Positions 39,969 through 47,361 of a stretch of 64,000 nucleotides of DNA are shown here, piece by piece. The notes under the pieces are model-generated. The model was not told the origin of the DNA and did no database searches. It was given only the letters and a program-made list of their open reading frames with translations. The stretch is from contig OY730440.1 in NCBI GenBank assembly GCA_963422655.1, positions 2,418,001 to 2,482,000 of the forward strand, given 5' to 3'. The position numbers and the translations under genes are program-made. Position 1 is the stretch's first letter. Every line of letters begins with the position of its first letter. The stretch comes from CATQHS01 sp963422655. Its GTDB lineage: Bacteria > Actinomycetota > Acidimicrobiia > Acidimicrobiales > Aldehydirespiratoraceae.

Positions 39969-40882
39969 TGTCGGTGGTGGGAAGGATCGGTGGGGGCGGG
40001 ACGGCCGTCGATGCTGACGGACTGCTGAACCGATGCGCCTTTCCGGCTCCTCCTGCTGCCATCCACTGCGGGCTCTCGGGCGGCCCCGACTCCAGTGCGC
40101 TGGTGGCGCTGGCCGTCTCGGCCGGCTTGGATGTAACCGCCTGGCACGTGGATCACGGGCTGAGAGCCGACTCGGACCGGGACGCGGAGGCGGCCCGGGT
40201 CGTGGCAGCCCGGCTCGGTTCTGCTTTCGAGCTGCGGACGGTAACGGTGGAGCCCGGCCCCGATCTCGAAGCCCGGGCCCGGGCCGCTCGCTATGCCGTC
40301 CTGCCCGATGACGTGTTTGTCGGCCACACTGCTGATGACCGGGCCGAAACGGTTCTGTTCAATATAGGGCGGGGCGGGGGCTTGGCCGGCGCCGGCGCCA
40401 CCTACCGGGCCGTTCACCGCCCCCTGCTGCGGTTGCGTCGGTACGAGACCCGGGCCCTGTGCGCTCGTCTCGACCTGCCGGTGGTGTCGGATCCGATGAA
40501 CGACGACACCACCTTCACCCGGGTCGCCATACGTACCGAGGTGCTGCCGGCACTGGCCCGAGCACTCGATCGTGATCCGGTGATGCTGCTCAACCGCCAC
40601 GCCGATCTCGCTGCCGACGCCCACGAGGTGATCGCCGATCTGGCCACCGGTGTCGATCCCACCAGCTCGGCAGAACTGATGGCCGCGGCCAAGGCGGTAG
40701 CCACCGAGGCGCTACGATCCTGGATCGCCGACCGGGTGGGCCCGGGTCGGGCCGTCTCGGCCGCCTCCATCAACAGGGTGTTGGCGGTGGCGGCCGGTGA
40801 GTGGGTGGCCACCGAGATCGAAGGGGGCTACCGGGTGGCTCGCCGCCGGGGCCGCCTGCGCATCGAGAGCCCCGGAGAGTGA
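39968..40882 (+). CDS. tilS: tRNA(Ile)-lysidine synthetase
   Basis: 304 residues. The PP-loop is GLSGGPDSSALVAL, followed by WHVDHGLRADSDRDA and GHTADDRAETVLFNIGRGGG. It modifies C34 of the tRNA-Ile that reads AUA. The protein lacks the long C-terminal domains of E. coli TilS, as is usual in actinobacteria. The downstream hpt-ftsH genes normally found in the phylum are not here. Confidence 0.94.
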   Translation: MSVVGRIGGGGTAVDADGLLNRCAFPAPPAAIHCGLSGGPDSSALVALAVSAGLDVTAWHVDHGLRADSDRDAEAARVVAARLGSAFELRTVTVEPGPDLEARARAARYAVLPDDVFVGHTADDRAETVLFNIGRGGGLAGAGATYRAVHRPLLRLRRYETRALCARLDLPVVSDPMNDDTTFTRVAIRTEVLPALARALDRDPVMLLNRHADLAADAHEVIADLATGVDPTSSAELMAAAKAVATEALRSWIADRVGPGRAVSAASINRVLAVAAGEWVATEIEGGYRVARRRGRLRIESPGE

Positions 40883-41023
40883 TTCCGAGCCGGCCCGGAT
40901 GGTTTGATTTTCGTGCGATCCGATGCAGGTCTCATGGGCAGGCGGCTGGTCCGACGGTAGCGATATGGTGACTCGGGTGACACGGGTCGTACTCTCGGGT
41001 GGCTGCCGTCGGCAGCGGGCGTC

Positions 41024-41557
41024 GTGAAGGGCAAGTGGGTCGAGGGCACCGAGCCCCGCCACTTCCGCTGGATAATCACCGACCGGATGGCCGTGTGCGA
41101 ACGTCCCGGCGGCTACGGAGTGGACCACCGCCGGGTCAGGCGAACCGAGGAGATCATCTGGCTCGTCAAACACGACTTCGACCGGATCGTCTCACTCATC
41201 CCTTCTGCTTACAACCTCCAGAGCTACGAGGAACACGACCTGGCTTTCAGCCATCTGCCCTTCACCGGAGCCGAGGCCGGTCCCGGCGAGTTGAAGGCGG
41301 TGCTGGCAGCCATCCGCGATCATGCCGCCACCGAACGGATCGTCGTACACGGCCACGAGCTCGGTGATCACATCGGCGGCGTCGTGGCCTCCTACCTGCT
41401 GTGGACGGGACTGGTCGGCCAGGGGTATCACGCCATCTCGGTGACCGAGCAGTTGCTGGAACGTGAACTGGGTCCGGTGGCCCGAGAGCTGGTATCCATG
41501 GCCGAGCGGCTCGGGTCCAGCGCCGAGACGCCCGTTGGCGATCTCGCCGCGGGCTGA
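41024..41557 (+). CDS. Dual-specificity-phosphatase-like protein lacking catalytic residues
   Basis: 177 residues from GTG 41024; no strong ribosome site. The chain fits a DSP/tyrosine phosphatase fold: FDRIVSLIPSAYNLQSYEEH (the family's strand before the general-acid loop), LPFTGAEAGPGELKAVLAAI, then VVHGHELGDHIGGVVASYLL where active enzymes have HCxxGxxR. Both the nucleophile Cys (now Gly) and the Arg (now His) are gone, while flanking Gly and helix are kept. It is likely a pseudo-phosphatase binding a phosphate ligand or protein, perhaps linked to folate genes downstream. Confidence 0.6.
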   Translation: MKGKWVEGTEPRHFRWIITDRMAVCERPGGYGVDHRRVRRTEEIIWLVKHDFDRIVSLIPSAYNLQSYEEHDLAFSHLPFTGAEAGPGELKAVLAAIRDHAATERIVVHGHELGDHIGGVVASYLLWTGLVGQGYHAISVTEQLLERELGPVARELVSMAERLGSSAETPVGDLAAG

Positions 41558-41613
41558 AACGGGCCTGGTTGGCGACGGCGCCTATGCCCGCACTCCCGGA
41601 TCCGGAGAACCAG

Positions 41614-42117
41614 ATGGCGCCGCCGGACGCGATGGGTCGCGAGCGGCGCGTCTTTGTCGCCCTCGGCTCCAACCTCGGGGACCGGACCGGCTACCTGCGA
41701 TCGGCAGTGGCGTATCTTCCCGATGTGGCCGCAACTTCCGACGTCTATGAGACCAAGCCCGTGGGTGGTCCCGAACAGGGCCCCTATCTCAATATGGTCG
41801 CCCGACTCCACACTGCCCTCGGCGCCGGGGAGCTGCTGGCGCAGTGCCGGGCCCGGGAGCTGGCCGCCGGCCGTGTCCGTGTCCACAAGTGGGGGCCTCG
41901 CACCCTCGACGTCGATCTGTTGTGGATCGACGGTGAGGTGGTGGAGGAACCCGACCTGATCGTTCCTCACCCCCGGATGTACGAGCGGGATTTCGTGCTG
42001 GTGCCGTTGGCCGACGTGGGGGCCGATCTCCTCCCCGCAGGCTACGACCCGGCTGCGGCCAGCGGTGTGGTAGGTCTCGGCCCCCTCGGCCCCCGGGGCC
42101 GGCCGGGGGACAAGTAG
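41614..42117 (+). CDS. folK: 6-hydroxymethyl-7,8-dihydropterin pyrophosphokinase
   Basis: 167 residues from ATG 41614, which has GGAG at a good distance; the frame is open from 41569. FVALGSNLGDR, VYETKPVGGPEQGPYLNMV, WGPRTLDVDLLWIDG and PHPRMYERDFVLVPLADV are the full set of HPPK signatures. It makes the diphosphate precursor for dihydropteroate synthesis. folP, folB and folE are not adjacent. Confidence 0.95.
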   Translation: MAPPDAMGRERRVFVALGSNLGDRTGYLRSAVAYLPDVAATSDVYETKPVGGPEQGPYLNMVARLHTALGAGELLAQCRARELAAGRVRVHKWGPRTLDVDLLWIDGEVVEEPDLIVPHPRMYERDFVLVPLADVGADLLPAGYDPAAASGVVGLGPLGPRGRPGDK

Positions 42118-42125
42118 CGTTCGCA

Positions 42126-42836
42126 GTGCGTTCGGTCCGGGTCATCGGCGGTGGACGGGCCGGATCCTCGCTGGCCCGAGCCCTGGCCGAGGTGGGGTGG
42201 AAAGTGCACACGGTTCCAGCCCGTACCGGGGTTCTGACGGGCGCCGCGGCCGGGGTCGACTTGGTGGTGATCGCCACCCTCGACGCCGCTGTCACCGATG
42301 TTGCCGCCCGAATCGAACCGGATCCGACCACGGTCGTGGCCCACATGGCCGGGTCGCTCGGAGTCGGTGTTGTCGCCCCTCACTCTCGCCGAGCCGCTCT
42401 GCATCCCCTTACGGCCCTGCCCGATGGCGTAACCGGAGCCCGCCGCCTGCGGTCGGGGTGCTGGTTCGCGGTGTCCGGTGACGAACTGGCTCATCAGGTG
42501 GTGGCCGATCTCGGAGGCCGGGCTCTCGACGTGGCCGACTCCGACCGGGTGACGTACCACGCCGCCGCGGTGGTGGCGTCCAACCATCTGGTGGCCCTAC
42601 TCGGTCAAGCCGAGCGCATTGGAGCCGGTGCCGGGGTGCCCTTCGAGGCCATCGTCGATCTGGTCCGGGCCACGGTCGATAACCTGTCCGAGCTGGGACC
42701 GGCTGCTGCTCTCACCGGACCGGCCGCTCGGGGTGACGAAGCGACGGTGGCTCGACATCTGGAGGCCATCGCCCCCGACGAACGGCCCGCCTATCGAGCC
42801 CTGGCTTGCGAGGCTCGGAAGTTGGCTCGCTCATGA
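42126..42836 (+). CDS. Rossmann-like DUF2520 protein
   Basis: 236 residues from GTG 42126. The N-terminal NAD(P)-type fold reads VRVIGGGRAGSSLARALAEV, followed by the DUF2520 helical domain with DRVTYHAAAVVASNHLVALL. Such proteins are regularly encoded right before panC and are related to ketopantoate/6-phosphogluconate dehydrogenase-type enzymes; a role in pantothenate supply is often proposed. It overlaps panC by four bases (ATGA). Confidence 0.88.
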   Translation: MRSVRVIGGGRAGSSLARALAEVGWKVHTVPARTGVLTGAAAGVDLVVIATLDAAVTDVAARIEPDPTTVVAHMAGSLGVGVVAPHSRRAALHPLTALPDGVTGARRLRSGCWFAVSGDELAHQVVADLGGRALDVADSDRVTYHAAAVVASNHLVALLGQAERIGAGAGVPFEAIVDLVRATVDNLSELGPAAALTGPAARGDEATVARHLEAIAPDERPAYRALACEARKLARS

Positions 42837-43693
42837 GCGCCCGCCCTGCACTGGTGAGCGAGATCACCGAACTGCGGGCCCGGCTCGATCAGGCCCGAGC
42901 CCAGGGCTTGCGAATCGGCTTCGTGCCGACCATGGGGGCACTGCACGCCGGCCACAGTTCGCTCATGGACCAGGCCCGGGCCGAAGACGATCTGGTGGTG
43001 GTCTCGATTTTCGTGAATCCACTGCAGTTCGGCGTCGGTGAGGACTTGGAGGACTACCCTCGGGATCTGGCCCGCGACGCTCGGGTCTGTGCTGCCGCTG
43101 GCGTCGACGTGATGTTCGTGCCCACCGTTGACGAGATGTTCCCGGCCCCGGCTGCCACTACCGTTTCGGTAGCAGGGGTGTCGGACCGGCTCGAGGGATC
43201 CGCTCGCCTCGGTCATCTCGACGGGGTGGCCACCGTTGTGGTCAAGCTGTTCGGGATCGTCGGGAGGTGCTCGGCCTATTTCGGTGAGAAGGACTTCCAG
43301 CAACTGGTCGTCATACGGCGGCTGGTCGTCGATCTGTCCATCCCGGTGCGGGTCGTGGGCGGCCCCGTCGTGCGTGAGCCCGATGGGCTGGCCCTGTCGA
43401 GTCGCAACGTCTACCTCAGCCGGGAGCAACGGGCTCAGGCTCCGGTGCTGCGCCGGGCACTGGAGACCGGGGTCGCACTCGTCCGCAGCGGGGAGACCGA
43501 CCCGGTCCGAGTGGAGGCAGCCATGGCCTCGGTGATCGCTACCGCGCCGGACGCCGAGATCGACTATGCGGCCGCCGTGGACTCGGCCACCCTGTCCACC
43601 GGCGCCGCTCTCCACGGCGATGTCCGGTTGCTGGTGGCGGTCCGTTTCGGCCGGACCCGTCTCATCGACAACGTCGGCTGCCGTGTCCCGTAG
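42833..43693 (+). CDS. panC: Pantoate-beta-alanine ligase
   Basis: 286 residues from ATG 42833. RIGFVPTMGALHAGHSSLMD, VSIFVNPLQFGVGEDLEDYP, YFGEKDFQQLVVIRRLV and GLALSSRNVYLS are diagnostic. It joins pantoate and beta-alanine to pantothenate. panD, usual between panC and coaX in actinobacteria, is absent. Confidence 0.96.
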   Translation: MSARPALVSEITELRARLDQARAQGLRIGFVPTMGALHAGHSSLMDQARAEDDLVVVSIFVNPLQFGVGEDLEDYPRDLARDARVCAAAGVDVMFVPTVDEMFPAPAATTVSVAGVSDRLEGSARLGHLDGVATVVVKLFGIVGRCSAYFGEKDFQQLVVIRRLVVDLSIPVRVVGGPVVREPDGLALSSRNVYLSREQRAQAPVLRRALETGVALVRSGETDPVRVEAAMASVIATAPDAEIDYAAAVDSATLSTGAALHGDVRLLVAVRFGRTRLIDNVGCRVP

Positions 43694-43702
43694 CATCGGT
43701 TC

Positions 43703-44500
43703 ATGCTGCTCGCCATCGACGTCGGCAACACGCACACCATGGTGGGCGTTTACGACCCCGACGCCGATCACGGGGAAGGGGCAGCGGTGGGGCTCATCGA
43801 CCATTGGCGGCTGTCCACCGATCAAGAGCGCACCGCCGACGAGCACGGCGTCACCATCAGATCGCTGCTCGACACGATAAGCCTCGACCTCGAGACTGAT
43901 GTGAGCGGGGTGGCCATCTGCTCCGGTGTGCCCCGTATCCTCTCCACCCTGCGGGACATGGTACACCGGTACCTCCCGATGGAGCCGGTGGTGATCGGGC
44001 CCGGCGTGAAGACGGGCATGGCCATCCTCTACGACAATCCCAAAGAGGTCGGCGCCGACCGGATCGCCAATGCTGTGGCCGCCTACGACCTCTACGGTGG
44101 CCCCACCGTGGTGGTCGATTTCGGCACGGGCAACAACTTCGACGTGATCTCTTCAGCCGGGGAGTTCATCGGCGGGGCCATCACCCCTGGGATCGAGATA
44201 AGCCTCCAAGCTCTTTTGGGCCGAGCCGCAGCACTGCGAGCCGTCGAGTTGGTCGAACCCCGTAGCGTCATCGGTAAGTCGACAGTCGAGTCGGTCCAGG
44301 CCGGCACTCTTTATGGTTTCACGGCCATGATCGACGGCATGAACGCCCGTTTCTCGGCCGAGCTGGGCGAGGTCGACATCGTGGCCACCGGCGGCTTGGC
44401 CCACCTGATCGCCCCCCTTTCGTCCACCATCGAGCACGTGGAGCCCTTCCTCACCCTTCACGGCCTGCGCATCGTGCACGGCCGCAACCGCGACCGATGA
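43703..44500 (+). CDS. coaX: Type III pantothenate kinase
   Basis: 265 residues. MLLAIDVGNTHTMVGVYD, GADRIANAVAAYDLYG, VVVDFGTGNNFDVIS and GGAITPGIEISLQAL are the ASKHA-fold signatures. The GTGNNFD segment replaces the common GTATTFD, so the Thr-Thr pair is Asn-Asn, a mild oddity. It phosphorylates pantothenate as the first step to CoA. Its stop sits in a triplicated 16-bp junction with lysS. Confidence 0.94.
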   Translation: MLLAIDVGNTHTMVGVYDPDADHGEGAAVGLIDHWRLSTDQERTADEHGVTIRSLLDTISLDLETDVSGVAICSGVPRILSTLRDMVHRYLPMEPVVIGPGVKTGMAILYDNPKEVGADRIANAVAAYDLYGGPTVVVDFGTGNNFDVISSAGEFIGGAITPGIEISLQALLGRAAALRAVELVEPRSVIGKSTVESVQAGTLYGFTAMIDGMNARFSAELGEVDIVATGGLAHLIAPLSSTIEHVEPFLTLHGLRIVHGRNRDR

Positions 44501-44537
44501 ATGACCGCGCCGATGAATGACTGCGCCGATGAATGAC
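44495..44537. repeat. 16-bp tandem triplication of the coaX-lysS junction
   Basis: cgatgaatgaccgcgc (44495-44510), cgatgaatgactgcgc (44511-44526) and a partial cgatgaatgac (44527-44537). The first holds the coaX stop (44498-44500), the last the lysS start (44529-44531). Every copy contains ATGA. Confidence 0.95.
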
Positions 44538-45941
44538 GACCTGATTCCCCGCCGCTTCGATCGCACCCACACCGTCGACGGCGTCAGGCAGACCCACCAA
44601 GGTCTGGCTCCCGACACCAGAACCGGCGCTACCGTCACGGTGGCGGGCCGGCTCATGCTCCGCCGTCGCCAAGGCCGGCTCAGCTTCGGGTCGTTGCAAG
44701 ACTCGACCGGCCGGATACAGCTCTTCGCACCGGCCGGATCCACCCCCGATTTCGAGGATTTCACCGCCTTGACGATCGGCGACTGGATCGGTGTGCGGGG
44801 CGAGGTGATCACCACCAAGCGTGGCGAGCTATCGGTCCGAGTCGACTCGTGGACGGTGCTGGCCCGAACCCGCCGACGGTTCCCCGACAAGTGGCATGGA
44901 CTCGCTGACCCGGATACCCGCTACCGGCAGCGTTACGTCGATCTCTGGGTCACCGACCATGCCCGCCGCACTTTTGCCGCCCGTTCCCGGATCGTGTCGT
45001 CCCTGCGCCGCCGCCTCACCGAGCAGGGCTTCGTCGAGGTCGAGACACCGATTCTGCACCCCATCCCGGGCGGGGCCGCAGCCCGCCCTTTCATCACCCA
45101 TCACAACGCACTCGACACCGACCTCTACCTGCGCATCGCCCCGGAGCTCTACTTGAAGCGCTTGGTGGCCGGGGGCATGGAAAAGGTGTTCGAGATCGGC
45201 CGGGTGTTCCGCAACGAGGGGATGTCCACCCGCCACAATCCCGAGTTCACGATGCTGGAGCTCTACTGGGCCTACGTCGACTACACCGACATCATGGTTC
45301 TGGTCGAGGACTTGGTGGCCGCGGTGGCCGTCGAGGTGTGCGGCTCCTCCGTCGTTGCCTACGACGGGCGCGATATCGACCTGACGCCGCCGTGGCCGCG
45401 GGCCACCATGGACGGGCTGATCGGTGAGCACGCTGGGATCGAGGTCAGCCTGGACACGCCCCGAGCCGAGCTGGCCGCGCATTGCCGGAGCCTGGGCATC
45501 GACGTGAGCGACGATGAAGGGGCCGGCCAGCTTCTGCTGGAGATCTACGAGAAGACCACCGAAGCCGAGCTGTGGGGTCCCGTCCACGTGATCGACTACC
45601 CGGCCGAGGTGTCGCCGCTGTCCCGTCGGCATCGCAGCCGGCCCGGTTACGTCGAGCGTTTCGAGAGCATCGTGGCCGGCCGGGAGCTGACCAACGCATT
45701 CACCGAGCTGGTCGATCCCCTCGAGCAGCGAGCCCGTTTCGAGGCCCAAGAGGCGCAGCGAGCCGCCGGTGATCACGAGGCCATGGTCACCGACGCCGAC
45801 TACCTGCGGGCCTTGGAGTACGGGTTGCCGCCGACCGGCGGTCTCGGCCTCGGTGTCGATCGGCTGGTGATGCTGCTCACCGACACCACCGCCATCCGTG
45901 ATGCTGTTCTGTTCCCTACCCTGAGACCTGAGGTCTTCTGA
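44529..45941 (+). CDS. lysS: Lysyl-tRNA synthetase, class II
   Basis: 470 residues from ATG 44529; ATG 44517 in the middle repeat copy is an in-frame alternative adding MTAP. An OB-fold anticodon domain (VTVAGRLMLRRRQGRLSFGS, LTIGDWIGVRGEVITTKRGE) precedes the class II core with motif 2 VFRNEGMSTRHNPEFTMLEL and motif 3 GGLGLGVDRLVMLLTD. It charges tRNA-Lys. Confidence 0.96.
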   Translation: MNDDLIPRRFDRTHTVDGVRQTHQGLAPDTRTGATVTVAGRLMLRRRQGRLSFGSLQDSTGRIQLFAPAGSTPDFEDFTALTIGDWIGVRGEVITTKRGELSVRVDSWTVLARTRRRFPDKWHGLADPDTRYRQRYVDLWVTDHARRTFAARSRIVSSLRRRLTEQGFVEVETPILHPIPGGAAARPFITHHNALDTDLYLRIAPELYLKRLVAGGMEKVFEIGRVFRNEGMSTRHNPEFTMLELYWAYVDYTDIMVLVEDLVAAVAVEVCGSSVVAYDGRDIDLTPPWPRATMDGLIGEHAGIEVSLDTPRAELAAHCRSLGIDVSDDEGAGQLLLEIYEKTTEAELWGPVHVIDYPAEVSPLSRRHRSRPGYVERFESIVAGRELTNAFTELVDPLEQRARFEAQEAQRAAGDHEAMVTDADYLRALEYGLPPTGGLGLGVDRLVMLLTDTTAIRDAVLFPTLRPEVF

Positions 45942-45966
45942 CCCGGTTCTGCCCAAACCGGGCACC

Positions 45967-46122
45967 ATGGAATCCGTTCGCCTGCCGCGGTTCGATCTCA
46001 CCGACCCGCCTCTGGTAACGGTATCGGTGGGTGGCCCGGGGGAGTTGAGCCACGACGACATGGCGGCCGACACCGAGCGGATAAAGGCCGCCATCATGAC
46101 CGAGCTGCCGGCCGAGGCTTGA
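45967..46122 (+). pseudogene. C-terminal fragment of a PlsC-like acyltransferase
   Basis: A 51-codon frame (ATG 45967 to TGA 46122) encodes LVTVSVGGPGELSHDDMAAD then TERIKAAIMTELPAEA. This is the usual ending of 1-acylglycerol-3-phosphate acyltransferases (VxVRVGPPV, TERIMAAI). The catalytic HX4D part is missing, so it is probably the remnant of a deleted plsC. It could be a small expressed peptide, but nothing supports that. Confidence 0.5.
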
Positions 46123-46162
46123 TGCCGACGGTCGCGGTCACCACCTCGGCGTCGGGTTCGAT

Positions 46163-47191
46163 TCAGGTACGAGGAGCGGCGGCTCGCTCGATGAGATGGG
46201 TGGCGGCGGCTCTCAACGCGGCCGCGGCCGCAGTGTCGGGTAGAGCGGTCAGCGCGGCCCGGGATTTGTCCGCCCACCTCCGGGCCACGTCGAGAGCTTC
46301 GTCCACACCGGTGGTGGTCATGACGAGCCGACGGGCCCGCTGATTTGTGGCGGTGTCGATGGGTGCGCCGAGGATATGGCGCAGCTCATCGCCCGCGACC
46401 GGGTCGGCCAAGGCCCGTATCACCGGCAGCGTGTAGATGCCGGCGCTCAGGTCGTTGCCGGCCGGTTTGCCCAGGTCTTCGTTGGTGGCCACGACGTCCA
46501 AGATGTCGTCGACGATCTGGAAGGCCATGCCGTAGGCCCTGCCGAACTCGGTGAGAGTCTCGACGGTGGCCCGGGGCAGTTGGGCCACCACCGCCCCGAT
46601 CCGACACGACGTAGCCAGCAGGGCCGCGGTCTTGCCCGCGATGGAACGCTGGTAGAGCTCGGCGCTGCGGTCGATCTCGAAGGCGCTCTCGGCCTCGAGG
46701 ATCTGACCCTGGCAGAGCTCGGTGATGGTGGTGGCCAGCAGGCCGGCCACCTCGTTGTTCAACGATGCCGCTATCTCCGAGGCCCGGCCCAGCAAGTAGT
46801 CACCGGCCAGGATGGCCCGAAGATTGCCCCACTTGGCGTTCACGCTGGGCACCGACCGCCGGGTCACTGCCTCGTCCATGACGTCGTCGTGATACAACGA
46901 CCCCAGGTGTACGAGCTCCACGGCCACGCCGCCCTGCACAGCTTCGGAGCTGATCGGGGCCCCGTCGGTGTCTGTGACCATGGAGGAAGCCAGGCAGAAG
47001 CCGGGCCGCACCCGCTTGCCTCCTGCGGCGATCAGGTGGCCGGCGATCTCGGTCATGAGCGGTTCGGTGGCCTCGACCGCGGCGGCCAGCCCGGTCTCGA
47101 CCCGGGCCAACCCACCGGCCATGAGCTCCAGGATTGTCGGCGACGGCTCCGCAGGCACGATCCCGAGACTAATGGGAACGGCTCCGGTCAC
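46163..47191 (-). CDS. Polyprenyl diphosphate synthase
   Basis: 342 residues if GTG 47191 is used; a later start is possible because the first 25 residues are poorly conserved and overlap the clpC leader. First Asp-rich motif LYHDDVMDEA, second FQIVDDILDVVATNEDLGKP. The GKTAALLATSCRIGA segment is typical of long-chain (hepta/nona-prenyl) synthases that supply menaquinone side chains. It faces away from clpC. Confidence 0.92.
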   Translation of the reverse strand: MTGAVPISLGIVPAEPSPTILELMAGGLARVETGLAAAVEATEPLMTEIAGHLIAAGGKRVRPGFCLASSMVTDTDGAPISSEAVQGGVAVELVHLGSLYHDDVMDEAVTRRSVPSVNAKWGNLRAILAGDYLLGRASEIAASLNNEVAGLLATTITELCQGQILEAESAFEIDRSAELYQRSIAGKTAALLATSCRIGAVVAQLPRATVETLTEFGRAYGMAFQIVDDILDVVATNEDLGKPAGNDLSAGIYTLPVIRALADPVAGDELRHILGAPIDTATNQRARRLVMTTTGVDEALDVARRWADKSRAALTALPDTAAAAALRAAATHLIERAAAPRT

Positions 47192-47361
47192 AAGACCCCG
47201 GTATACACTGGCACTGTTTCTCAGTCCCGATGCCTTTCCATTATGCGGAGGAATGACCGATGTTCGAGCGGTTCACCGACAGGGCTCGCCGCGTGGTGGT
47301 GCTGGCGCAGGAGGAAGCGCGCCTGCTTCGCCACAACTACATAGGCACCGAGCACATCCTT
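47187..47361. repeat. clpC leader and first 34 codons, source of the ispDF 5' copy
   Basis: About 175 bp, including the gtcacaagaccccggta upstream region, the GGAGGA ribosome site and codons 1-34 of clpC, recur at 51404-51576 upstream of and fused to ispDF. Confidence 0.95.

Noticed and set aside
40883..41023. Small RNA or riboswitch between tilS and the phosphatase-like gene
   Set aside because: No conserved fold or terminator is visible in the 141 bases.
47195..47259. CtsR or ClgR operator before clpC
   Set aside because: No clear match to either operator; only the leader copied to ispDF is certain.
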